The position numbers and the translations under genes are program-made. A DNA stretch of 64,000 nucleotides, taken from the NCBI RefSeq assembly GCF_015711645.1, contig NZ_JABTEX010000001.1, forward strand, positions 1,736,001-1,800,000, written 5' to 3'. Source of the stretch: Planomonospora sp. ID82291. Lineage in GTDB: Bacteria; Actinomycetota; Actinomycetes; Streptosporangiales; Streptosporangiaceae. Position 1 is the first letter of the stretch; the number at the start of each line of letters is the position of its first letter. The notes under the pieces are model-generated. The model had not been told where the DNA came from and ran no database searches. It saw only the letters and a list, made by a program, of their open reading frames with translations. Of the stretch, positions 58,295 through 64,000 are shown piece after piece.

Positions 58295-59236
58295 TCACGG
58301 ATGGACCCCGCCCCGGTCGAACGCCGAGAAGCGTACTCCGGTCAGCGCCTCGGACGCCTCCCAGAGCCGGCGGGCCGCATCCCGGTCGAGGGCCCGGGCG
58401 GCAGGGCTCACCCGGGTGGGGTGTCCGCGCCGCTCGGCGAACCCGTCCGGGCCGAAGAAGTCACCGCCGCTGACACCGGGGGCCGCTGCGGCGTACAGCG
58501 ACGGCAGCGCACCGGCGGCGGCCGACTGCGCCGTCAGCGTGGCGAGGGTGACCAGCAGCCCGCGCAGAGGGTCGCCGGTCCGGGCCAGGTTGGTGCGGGC
58601 GACCCCGGGATGGGCGAGGACGCTGACCAGCTCCGTCCCCGCCGTCCCGGCGCGCCGGTGGAGCTCCAGGGCGAAGAGCACGTTCGCCAGCTTCGACTGC
58701 GCGTACGCGCTGAACCTGCCGTAGCGGCGCTCTCCCATCAGGTCGTCGAAGTCCATCCGTCCCGAACGGTGCAGGCCGCTGGTCACCGTCACCACCCGGG
58801 CACCGGGCCGGGCGAGCAGCTCCGGCAGCAGCAGTCCGGTGAGTGCGAAGTGTCCCAGATGGTTGACGCCGAACTGGCGCTCGAACCCGTCCGCCGTCGA
58901 CTGTCGGGGCAGCGCCATCACCCCCGCGTTGTTGACGAGCAGGTCGAGCCCACGGGACCCGCCGTCCGCGGTGACGCGGTCCGCCGCGAACCGGCCGATC
59001 GAGGCGAGGTCGCCCAGGTCGAGCGCGCGCCACTCGACGCCGGCCCGGCCGGTCTCCGCCCGGATCCGCGCCGCCGCTGCCTCGCCCTTGCCCCGGTCCC
59101 GGCTCGCGATCACGACATCGGCGCCGTGCCGGACCAGCTCAAGGGCGGTGTGGAACCCCACCCCCTCACCGGCCCCGGTCACCACCGCACTCCGGCCGCT
59201 CAGATCGGGGATCTCCGCGGCGGTCCATCGCGCCAT
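58295..59236 (-). CDS. SDR family oxidoreductase (retinol-dehydrogenase-like)
   Basis: 313 residues. [34 protein letters not shown] (cofactor site, Arg favouring NADP), [24 protein letters not shown] (catalytic Ser) and [17 protein letters not shown] (Tyr, Lys). The [11 protein letters not shown] segment is typical of the RDH/WWOX-like group. Substrate unknown. ATG 59236 is supported by GGAGGTGGGAGA. A perfect 12-bp-arm palindrome 17 bp upstream of the start is the likely TetR site. Confidence 0.88.
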   Translation of the reverse strand: MARWTAAEIPDLSGRSAVVTGAGEGVGFHTALELVRHGADVVIASRDRGKGEAAAARIRAETGRAGVEWRALDLGDLASIGRFAADRVTADGGSRGLDLLVNNAGVMALPRQSTADGFERQFGVNHLGHFALTGLLLPELLARPGARVVTVTSGLHRSGRMDFDDLMGERRYGRFSAYAQSKLANVLFALELHRRAGTAGTELVSVLAHPGVARTNLARTGDPLRGLLVTLATLTAQSAAAGALPSLYAAAAPGVSGGDFFGPDGFAERRGHPTRVSPAARALDRDAARRLWEASEALTGVRFSAFDRGGVHP

Positions 59237-59252
59237 TCTCCCACCTCCCATA

Positions 59253-59277
59253 AGTGTACGAAACGGTTTCGTACACT
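59253..59277. promoter_or_regulatory. Perfect 25-bp TetR-type operator
   Basis: AGTGTACGAAAC, a single G, then the exact reverse complement GTTTCGTACACT. It lies 17 bp before the SDR start codon. The length and perfection fit a TetR dimer pair site; the tetR gene is downstream in the same operon. Confidence 0.88.
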
Positions 59278-59481
59278 CGGCGACGATATCCGCGCCCCGC
59301 CGTACGGGCAAGCCCTCCGGAGTCGGGTGCGGGAAATGTCAATCAGACTAGACATGATGTAAGAAATGTCATACATTGACCGATGCCCGGGATTCTTCAC
59401 CCCACCCCCTTTCCCGCCGCCCGGCCGCCCGGCCGCCGACCAGCCTCACCGAGACCGTTCCCGCCGCGAAAGGATCACGTC

Positions 59482-59952
59482 ATGGACCGCCACCCTGCAC
59501 CGGAGGCCGGGGACGACCACGTCCCCATGACCTCCGAGGAGCGCAACACATGGCTGTACGCGATCCTCGTGCCCGTCACGTCGCTGGCGTACTTCGCCGT
59601 GGTCGTCCCGCGCCTGTTCGAGCAGCCCGCCTCGGAGGTCTCCTGGGTGGGGCCGATGCTGTGGGCGGTCGGCGCCTCCTTCGCCGGCTCCATCGTCGGC
59701 TCGGTCCTGCTGGGCGTCACCGCCCGGAGCGCCGAGGCCGCTCCGGACGTGCGGGACAGGGAGATCGAGCGCCACGGCGACCGCATCGCCCAGGCGATCA
59801 CCGCCTTCGGCGCCGCGGCGGTGCTCGCGCTCGCGATGCTCGAGGCGGACCACTTCTGGATCGGCAACGCGCTGTTCCTCATCGGCGCCGTCGGGGCGAC
59901 CTGGGGGGCGGTCGCGAAGATCCGCGCCTACCGCGGGGCCTTCCATGGGTAA
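59482..59952 (+). CDS. Four-helix membrane protein paired with a HTH gene
   Basis: 156 residues, about four transmembrane helices (NTWLYAILVPVTSLAYFAVVV; VGPMLWAVGASFAGSIVGSVLLG; IAQAITAFGAAAVLALAML; NALFLIGAVGATWGAV). I recognise the pattern of small proteins encoded immediately before a Cro/XRE-type regulator in actinomycetes, function unknown. ATG 59482 has AAAGGA upstream. The next gene starts 8 bp before this stop, so expression is coupled. Confidence 0.75.
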   Translation: MDRHPAPEAGDDHVPMTSEERNTWLYAILVPVTSLAYFAVVVPRLFEQPASEVSWVGPMLWAVGASFAGSIVGSVLLGVTARSAEAAPDVRDREIERHGDRIAQAITAFGAAAVLALAMLEADHFWIGNALFLIGAVGATWGAVAKIRAYRGAFHG

Positions 59953-60169
59953 GCCCACCCGCGTCACCAACCGGATCCGCGCCCTGCGGTTCGAGCGCGG
60001 CGAGATGACCCAGGCCGAGCTGGCCAAGCGCATCGGCGTCACCCGCCAGACCGTCATCGCCATCGAGCAGGGCCGCTACTCCCCGTCCCTGGAGATGGCG
60101 TTCCAGATCGCACGGGCGTTCGAGGTCCCGCTCGACGACGTCTTCCAGTACCCCGGAGACCAGGGCTGA
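59945..60169 (+). CDS. Small HTH regulator (YozG/XRE-like)
   Basis: 74 residues: RVTNRIRALRFERGEMTQAELAKRIGVTRQTVIAIEQGRYSPSLEMAFQIARAFEVPLDDVFQYP. This is a compact Cro/C1-type HTH typical of proteins that pair with a small membrane protein. Overlaps the upstream gene by 8 bp. It may regulate its own operon, with the membrane partner modulating it. Confidence 0.88.
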   Translation: MGKPTRVTNRIRALRFERGEMTQAELAKRIGVTRQTVIAIEQGRYSPSLEMAFQIARAFEVPLDDVFQYPGDQG

Positions 60170-60258
60170 CATCCACGGGAGCATCCGACCGGCCGGACCG
60201 CGACCGCCGACCGGGGCGACCGGGGCGACCGGGGCGACCGGGGTAGGTTGGGTCCGCG

Positions 60259-60951
60259 ATGAACCTTGAGCCGACACCGCACCGCACGGTCGACGAGAAC
60301 ATGATCGAGATCCCCGCCGGGAAGATCCTCCTGCGGGACGAGGGAACGAACACGAACTGGAAGGCCGAGGTCGGAGCCTTCCGGCTCGCGCCGTACCCCG
60401 TGACGCGCGAGCTGTACCGCGCCGTCCTGGGTGAGGCGCCCACGAGCCCGGCCGGGCCGCGGACGCCGGTGACCGACGTCTCCTGGCTGGAGGCCGTCCG
60501 GTTCTGCAACCTGCTCTCGCGGGAGACGGGACTCACCCCCTGCTACACGGCGGGCGACGACCCCGACGGGCAGGACGTGGTCTGCGCCCCGGAGGCCGGC
60601 GGCTACCGCCTGCCCACCGAGGCGGAGTGGGAGTACGCCTGCAGGGCCGGGAGCTCCGGCGTCCGCTACGGGGAACTGGACGAGATCGCCTGGCACCGGG
60701 GGAACTCCGGCGGCGCGGTGCACGACGTCGCGACCCGGGCCCCGAACCCCTGGGGCCTGTACGACATGATCGGCAACGTCTGGGAGTGGTGCTGGGACGT
60801 CTACGACCCCGAGGTCTACGGCCCGTACCGCGTGTTCCGCGGCGGGAGCTGGTCCGATCGGCCGCACGGCTGCCGGGCGTCGTGCCGCCGCAAGAGCCAC
60901 CCCTCCTTCCGCGTCGACGACCTCGGCTTCCGCCTCGCCCGCTCCCTATGA
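60259..60951 (+). CDS. SUMF1/formylglycine-generating-enzyme-fold protein
   Basis: 230 residues. MIEIPAGKILLRDEG, PYPVTRELYRAVLGE, VTDVSWLEAVRFCNLLSRETGL, YRLPTEAEWEYACRAG, NPWGLYDMIGNVWEWCWDVY and FRGGSWSD...LGFRLARS cover the whole sulfatase-modifying-factor fold in a compact form. The paired Cys copper site of true FGE is not evident, and no sulfatase gene is nearby, so a non-FGE role (binding or modification) is more likely. Upstream are GGGGCGACC repeats (60204-60243). Confidence 0.85.
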   Translation: MNLEPTPHRTVDENMIEIPAGKILLRDEGTNTNWKAEVGAFRLAPYPVTRELYRAVLGEAPTSPAGPRTPVTDVSWLEAVRFCNLLSRETGLTPCYTAGDDPDGQDVVCAPEAGGYRLPTEAEWEYACRAGSSGVRYGELDEIAWHRGNSGGAVHDVATRAPNPWGLYDMIGNVWEWCWDVYDPEVYGPYRVFRGGSWSDRPHGCRASCRRKSHPSFRVDDLGFRLARSL

Positions 60952-60954
60952 CCG

Positions 60955-61085
60955 GAGATCGACCGGGCGGACGGACGGCCGAACGCACGGGCGGGCGGAC
61001 GGGCGGGCGGACGGGCAGGCGGACGGACGGGCGAAACAGACGGACGGGCGAAACAGACGGACGGGCAGGCGGACGGGCGGGGAAG
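60955..61085. repeat. Degenerate GACGGGCGGGCG-type repeat
   Basis: A ~130-bp stretch of CGGACGGGCRGGCGGACGG and CGAAACAGACGGACGGG units follows the SUMF1-like gene; the 14- to 17-bp units are imperfect. The gap 60952-61185 has no gene. Confidence 0.75.
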
Positions 61086-61185
61086 CGACCGGCTGGACGG
61101 AACGGCCGATCGACGAGCCCCTCACGGCCGCCGACAGGGCCCTTCGCCGATCATCCGGAACGGAACCGGTTGCTACGGTGGTGCC

Positions 61186-61674
61186 ATGACCGCCATGGCG
61201 CCCGCCCGCACCGAGCCGGACCTGTCGTTCCTGCTGGACCATGCCGGCCACGTCCTGAGAACCCGGATGGCGGCGGCGCTCGCCGAGATCGGGCTGACCA
61301 CGCGCATGCACTGCGTGCTGGTCCACGCCCTGCAGGGGGAGCGCACCCAGATCCAGCTCGCCGAGCTCGGCGACATGGACAAGACCACGATGGTGGTCAC
61401 CGTCGACGCCCTGGAGAAGGCGGGACTCGCCGAGCGCCGCCCGTCCAGCACGGACCGGCGGGCCCGGATCATCGTGGTGACCGAGAAGGGCGCGGAGGCC
61501 GCCAGGCGGAGTCAGGAGATCGTCGACGGCGTGCACCGGGACGCACTGGCCGCGCTGCCGGCGGACGAGGCCGAAGTACTCGTACGGGCCATGAACCGCC
61601 TGGTGACAGGCCATCTGGCCGTCCCCGCCGAAGCGCCGCAGGTGGTCCGGCGGGCCAGGCGGAGCACGAAGTGA
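61186..61674 (+). CDS. MarR family regulator upstream of an efflux gene
   Basis: 162 residues. A MarR winged helix (QIQLAELGDMDKTTMVVTVDALEKAGLAERRPSSTDRRARIIVVTEKG). It is 87 bp upstream of, and collinear with, a DHA2 efflux transporter, a common drug-responsive pairing. In the gap there are a CGATCC/GGATCG dyad and a long hairpin. ATG 61186 follows ACGGTGGTGCC, a weak RBS; ATG 61195 is an in-frame alternative. Confidence 0.88.
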   Translation: MTAMAPARTEPDLSFLLDHAGHVLRTRMAAALAEIGLTTRMHCVLVHALQGERTQIQLAELGDMDKTTMVVTVDALEKAGLAERRPSSTDRRARIIVVTEKGAEAARRSQEIVDGVHRDALAALPADEAEVLVRAMNRLVTGHLAVPAEAPQVVRRARRSTK

Positions 61675-61684
61675 GCCCGAAAGT

Positions 61685-61701
61685 CGATCCATAAGGGATC
61701 G
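61685..61701. promoter_or_regulatory. Candidate MarR operator/promoter of the efflux gene
   Basis: CGATCC-ATAAG-GGATCG, a perfect 6-bp dyad, is followed directly by GTCTATAACA, which contains a TATAAC -10-like hexamer. It lies between the MarR stop and the transporter. Confidence 0.6.
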
Positions 61702-61722
61702 TCTATAACAAAACATTCTGCT

Positions 61723-61760
61723 ACGGTCTCTCCTGTTCCCTTCCGAACAGGAGAGACCGT
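61723..61760 (+). promoter_or_regulatory. 16-bp hairpin enclosing the Shine-Dalgarno of the efflux gene
   Basis: ACGGTCTCTCCTGTTC (61723-61738) pairs perfectly with GAACAGGAGAGACCGT (61745-61760) over the loop CCTTCC. The AGGAGAG in the right arm is the ribosome-binding site of the transporter (ATG 61762). In DNA it can be an operator; in mRNA it would hide the RBS. Confidence 0.8.
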
Positions 61761-61761
61761 C

Positions 61762-63324
61762 ATGCCGCACACCGCCCCCTCCCTCCGGCCCGGCCGCACC
61801 GCCGCCCCGCCCAGGTCGCGCCGGCTGGCGCTCACCGTGCTGTCCACCACCATGTTGATGACGATCCTGGACGGCAGCATCGTGACCGTGGCGATGCCCG
61901 CCATCCAGCACGACCTGGGTTTCTCGCCCGCCGGGCTCAGCTGGACCGTCAACGCGTACCTGATCGCCTTCGGCGGGCTGCTGCTCCTGTCCGGCCGGCT
62001 GGGCGACCTCGTCGGCCGCAGGACCATGTTCCTGTCCGGCACCGCGGTCTTCACCGCCGCGTCGCTGCTGGCGGGAGTCGCCACCGGGCCAGCCGTACTG
62101 ATCGCCGCCCGCTTCGGCCAGGGCGTCGGCAGCGCCATGTCCTCCGCCGTCGTGCTGGGCATCCTGGTGACGCTGTTCACCGAACCCGCGGAGCGCGCCA
62201 AGGCGTTCGGCGTCTTCAGCTTCACCGGCGCCGCCGGGGCCTCGATCGGCCAGGTCCTGGGCGGGGTCCTCACCGACGCGTTCAGCTGGAACTGGATCTT
62301 CTTCATCAACCTGCCGATCGGGCTGGCCACGATCGCACTGGCGGTCCGGGTGCTGCCGGACGAGCGCGGGGCCGGGCTCGCCGCCGGCGCCGACGTCCTC
62401 GGCGCGGTGCTGGTCACCGCCGGGCTGATGCTGGGCATCTACACCGTGGTCGGGATCGAGCGGTACGGCTGGCTGTCCGCGCGCACCCTGGGTCTCGGCG
62501 CGGTGTCGCTCGTCCTGCTGGCCGCCTTCACCGTCCGCCAGGCGACCGCCGCGACCCCGCTGATGCCGCTGCGCGTCCTCCGCTCCCGCAACGTCACCGG
62601 CGCCAACCTGGTGCAGATGCTCACCTTGTCGGCCATGTTCGCCTTCCAGATCATCGTCGCCCTCTACATGCAGCAGGTCCTCGGCTACGGCGCGCTCGCC
62701 ACCGGCCTGGCGATGCTCCCCGCCGCGGTGTCCATCGGCGGCGTGTCCCTGTTCGTCTCCGCCCGGCTCAGCACCCGCTTCGGCGAGCGGGCCGTCCTGC
62801 TGGCGGGCCTGCTGCTCCTGCTCGGCGCGATGGGCTGGCTGGCCCGCGTCCCGGTGGACGCGGACTACGTCACCGACCTGCTCCCGGTGATGCTGCTCGT
62901 CGCAGGCAGCGGGCTGGTCCTCCCGGCGCTGACCGCGCTCGGCATGTCCGGCGCCCGCCCCGACGACGCGGGCCTGGCCTCCGGCTTGTTCAACACCACC
63001 CAGCAGATCGGCATGGCGACCGGCGTCGCGGTGCTGTCCACCCTGGCCGCCTCGCGCACCGCGGGGCTGCGGTCCGCGGGCGCCGGCGAGGCCGCCGCGC
63101 TCACCGGCGGCTACCACTTGGCCTTCGGAACCGCCGCCGCCCTGCTCGTGGCCGCCTTCGTCGTCGCGCTGGCCGTACTGCGGCGGCCCGCGCCGGACCC
63201 GGCCGCCGGGAACGGCGGCACCGCACCCGTGGCGGACCCCGCCGCCGGGAACGGCGGCACCGCACCCGCGCCGGACCCCGCCGCCGGGAACGGCGGCACC
63301 GCACCCGTGGCGCGTCCGGTCTGA
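61762..63324 (+). CDS. DHA2-family MFS efflux transporter (EmrB/QacA-like)
   Basis: 520 residues, about 14 transmembrane helices. LTVLSTTMLMTILDGSIVTVAMPAI is the DHA2 helix-1 pattern; LSGRLGDLVGRRTMFLSG is MFS motif A; FTGAAGASIGQVLGGVLTDAFSWNWIFFINLPIG is the motif-C region. It probably expels drugs or endogenous metabolites by proton antiport. The C-terminal tail repeats DPAAGNGGTAPVA three times (39-bp DNA units). MarR gene upstream; a hairpin covers the RBS; a strong terminator follows the stop. Confidence 0.92.
   Translation: MPHTAPSLRPGRTAAPPRSRRLALTVLSTTMLMTILDGSIVTVAMPAIQHDLGFSPAGLSWTVNAYLIAFGGLLLLSGRLGDLVGRRTMFLSGTAVFTAASLLAGVATGPAVLIAARFGQGVGSAMSSAVVLGILVTLFTEPAERAKAFGVFSFTGAAGASIGQVLGGVLTDAFSWNWIFFINLPIGLATIALAVRVLPDERGAGLAAGADVLGAVLVTAGLMLGIYTVVGIERYGWLSARTLGLGAVSLVLLAAFTVRQATAATPLMPLRVLRSRNVTGANLVQMLTLSAMFAFQIIVALYMQQVLGYGALATGLAMLPAAVSIGGVSLFVSARLSTRFGERAVLLAGLLLLLGAMGWLARVPVDADYVTDLLPVMLLVAGSGLVLPALTALGMSGARPDDAGLASGLFNTTQQIGMATGVAVLSTLAASRTAGLRSAGAGEAAALTGGYHLAFGTAAALLVAAFVVALAVLRRPAPDPAAGNGGTAPVADPAAGNGGTAPAPDPAAGNGGTAPVARPV
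63202..63318 (+). repeat. 39-bp in-frame tandem repeat, three copies
   Basis: Units at 63202, 63241 and 63280 begin GCCGCCGGGAACGGCGGCAC and encode AAGNGGTAPVADP-like peptides at the C-terminus of the DHA2 transporter. Confidence 0.92.
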
Positions 63325-63357
63325 GCGTCCGCCGAGGCGTCCGCAGGGACCCACGGC

Positions 63358-63392
63358 GCAGCCCGGCGGCCGATGCGGTGCCGCCGGGCTGC
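63358..63392 (+). terminator. Terminator after the DHA2 transporter
   Basis: A perfect 13-bp stem, GCAGCCCGGCGGC against its complement at 63380-63392, with a 9-nt loop, 34 bp after the stop. Confidence 0.8.
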
Positions 63393-63478
63393 ACGCTGCG
63401 CGCGGCGGACAAGAACGGGATGCGGTTCTAGCCGTTCGTGCACTGACAAGAACATGAGCAGGGCTCTATCGTCCGTTC

Positions 63479-64000
63479 ATGCGAGCAGCATCGTTCCGCA
63501 TGACACGACGGGCCGCCCCCGCTCTGGCCGCCGCCCTCGCACTCGCCTCGATGACCGGTCCCGGCCCCGCGTCCGCGACCACGGCCAAGACCGCCCCCGC
63601 CACCACGACCACGACCACGACCGGGGCCGCCCCCGGGGCCGCGGCCCCGGGCCCGCTGGTCGTCGCCGCCAAGCGGCAGAGCCTGGTCTTCCGCGACGGC
63701 GACGGCCGGGAGGTGACGCTGCGCGGGTTCAACGTGTCCGGCAGCACCAAGCTGTACGAGAATTCGCTGCTGCCGTTCCGCAGCACCGCCGACGCCGTGC
63801 GCTCGGCCCAGGCCATGCGCGACCTCACCGGCGCGAACGTGATCCGCTTCCTCATCAGCTGGGAGGGCGTGCAGCCGTCCCCCTCCACCATCGACCGCGC
63901 CTACCTCGACAGGGCGGTCGAGCAGATCCGCGCGTTCACCGGCAGGGGGATCCGCGTCCTGGTCGACTACCACCAGGACCTGTACTCCTCCCACCTGTTC
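63479..64000 (+). CDS. Secreted GH5-like glycoside hydrolase (endoglycoceramidase-type), 3' end outside window
   Basis: ATG 63479 opens a frame that runs off the window (174 residues seen). A signal peptide (basic RMTRRAAPALAAALALASM, cleavage near ASA) leads to a Thr/Ala-rich linker (~35-60). The catalytic barrel then begins: LVFRDGDGREVTLRGFNVSGST, NVIRFLISWEGVQPS, YLDRAVEQIRAFTGRGIRVLVDYHQDLYSSHLF. RGxN...RFxxxWEGxxP and D-x-HQDLYS are characteristic of GH5 enzymes of the endoglycoceramidase/cellulase group. The catalytic acid NEP and nucleophile Glu lie beyond the edge. Substrate class (glycolipid or beta-glucan) is unresolved. It has its own leader after the terminator. Confidence 0.85.
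   Translation, partial: MRAASFRMTRRAAPALAAALALASMTGPGPASATTAKTAPATTTTTTTGAAPGAAAPGPLVVAAKRQSLVFRDGDGREVTLRGFNVSGSTKLYENSLLPFRSTADAVRSAQAMRDLTGANVIRFLISWEGVQPSPSTIDRAYLDRAVEQIRAFTGRGIRVLVDYHQDLYSSHLF

Overview
The window is very GC-rich with strong G/C at third codon positions, many GTG/TTG starts, MarR/TetR/HxlR/WYL regulators and two conservon (cvn) modules. This points to a filamentous actinomycete, most plausibly of the Streptosporangiales; the family placement is inference. I saw no rRNA, tRNA, CRISPR array, prophage or complete insertion sequence.

Layout. 0-9 kb: end of purC, a MurA-family enolpyruvyl transferase, a three-part regulator, an EamA transporter convergent with hisC, a Uma2 nuclease-like protein, an NrtR-type regulator and a membrane-anchored DUF4434 protein. 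9.2-16.9 kb: a surface-glycan island with UDP-GlcNAc 2-epimerase, nucleotide-sugar dehydrogenase and three glycosyltransferases, one of them two-domain. 16.9-21.3 kb: a rearranged segment between two inverted copies of a ~200-bp repeat. It holds a HAD phosphatase, a chimeric ORF, a DUF559-like gene fragment, an SDR, a PARG-type macrodomain gene and a perfect 31-bp stem. 21.3-24.4 kb: flotillin/NfeD-like pair and an acyltransferase. 24.6-31.9 kb: two convergent conservons, cvnA-B-C-D on + and cvnA-B-C (no cvnD) on -, meeting at one terminator. 32-36.8 kb: DUF998, xylBA and a divergent ROK regulator. 36.8-43.6 kb: paired regulators and targets with readable dyad operators. 43.9-45.5 kb: two small paralogous proteins made of exactly seven 13-residue DxxGDGxxD repeats, either side of a VOC gene. 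45.8-53.7 kb: regulator/oxidoreductase pairs, two imine-reductase-like paralogues with a converted 5' block, DUF305 and a secreted discoidin-DUF1996 protein. 54.1-56.2 kb: a single ORF joining an ECF sigma factor, an HxxxCxxC zinc motif, a transmembrane helix and an intact-looking GH128/Asl1-type glycoside hydrolase. 56-64 kb: acyltransferase, a 17-bp minisatellite, TetR/SDR with a near-perfect operator, a small membrane protein plus HTH pair, SUMF1-like protein, MarR/DHA2 efflux pair with a hairpin over the Shine-Dalgarno, and the start of a secreted GH5-like enzyme.

How the parts fit. Much of the window deals with the cell envelope: MurA, ManNAc/ManNAcA-type sugar supply and transfer, acyltransferases, flotillin and secreted glycan-active proteins. 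Conservons and a membrane-spanning sigma factor could pass surface signals inward. The rest is small accessory modules, typically one regulator next to one enzyme or exporter with a palindromic operator between. A recurrent oddity is the number of short tandem repeats, many placed in frame at gene ends or in linkers. The strongest candidates for something undescribed are the sigma-hydrolase fusion with its divergent secreted neighbour, and the paired 7x13 calcium-type repeat proteins.
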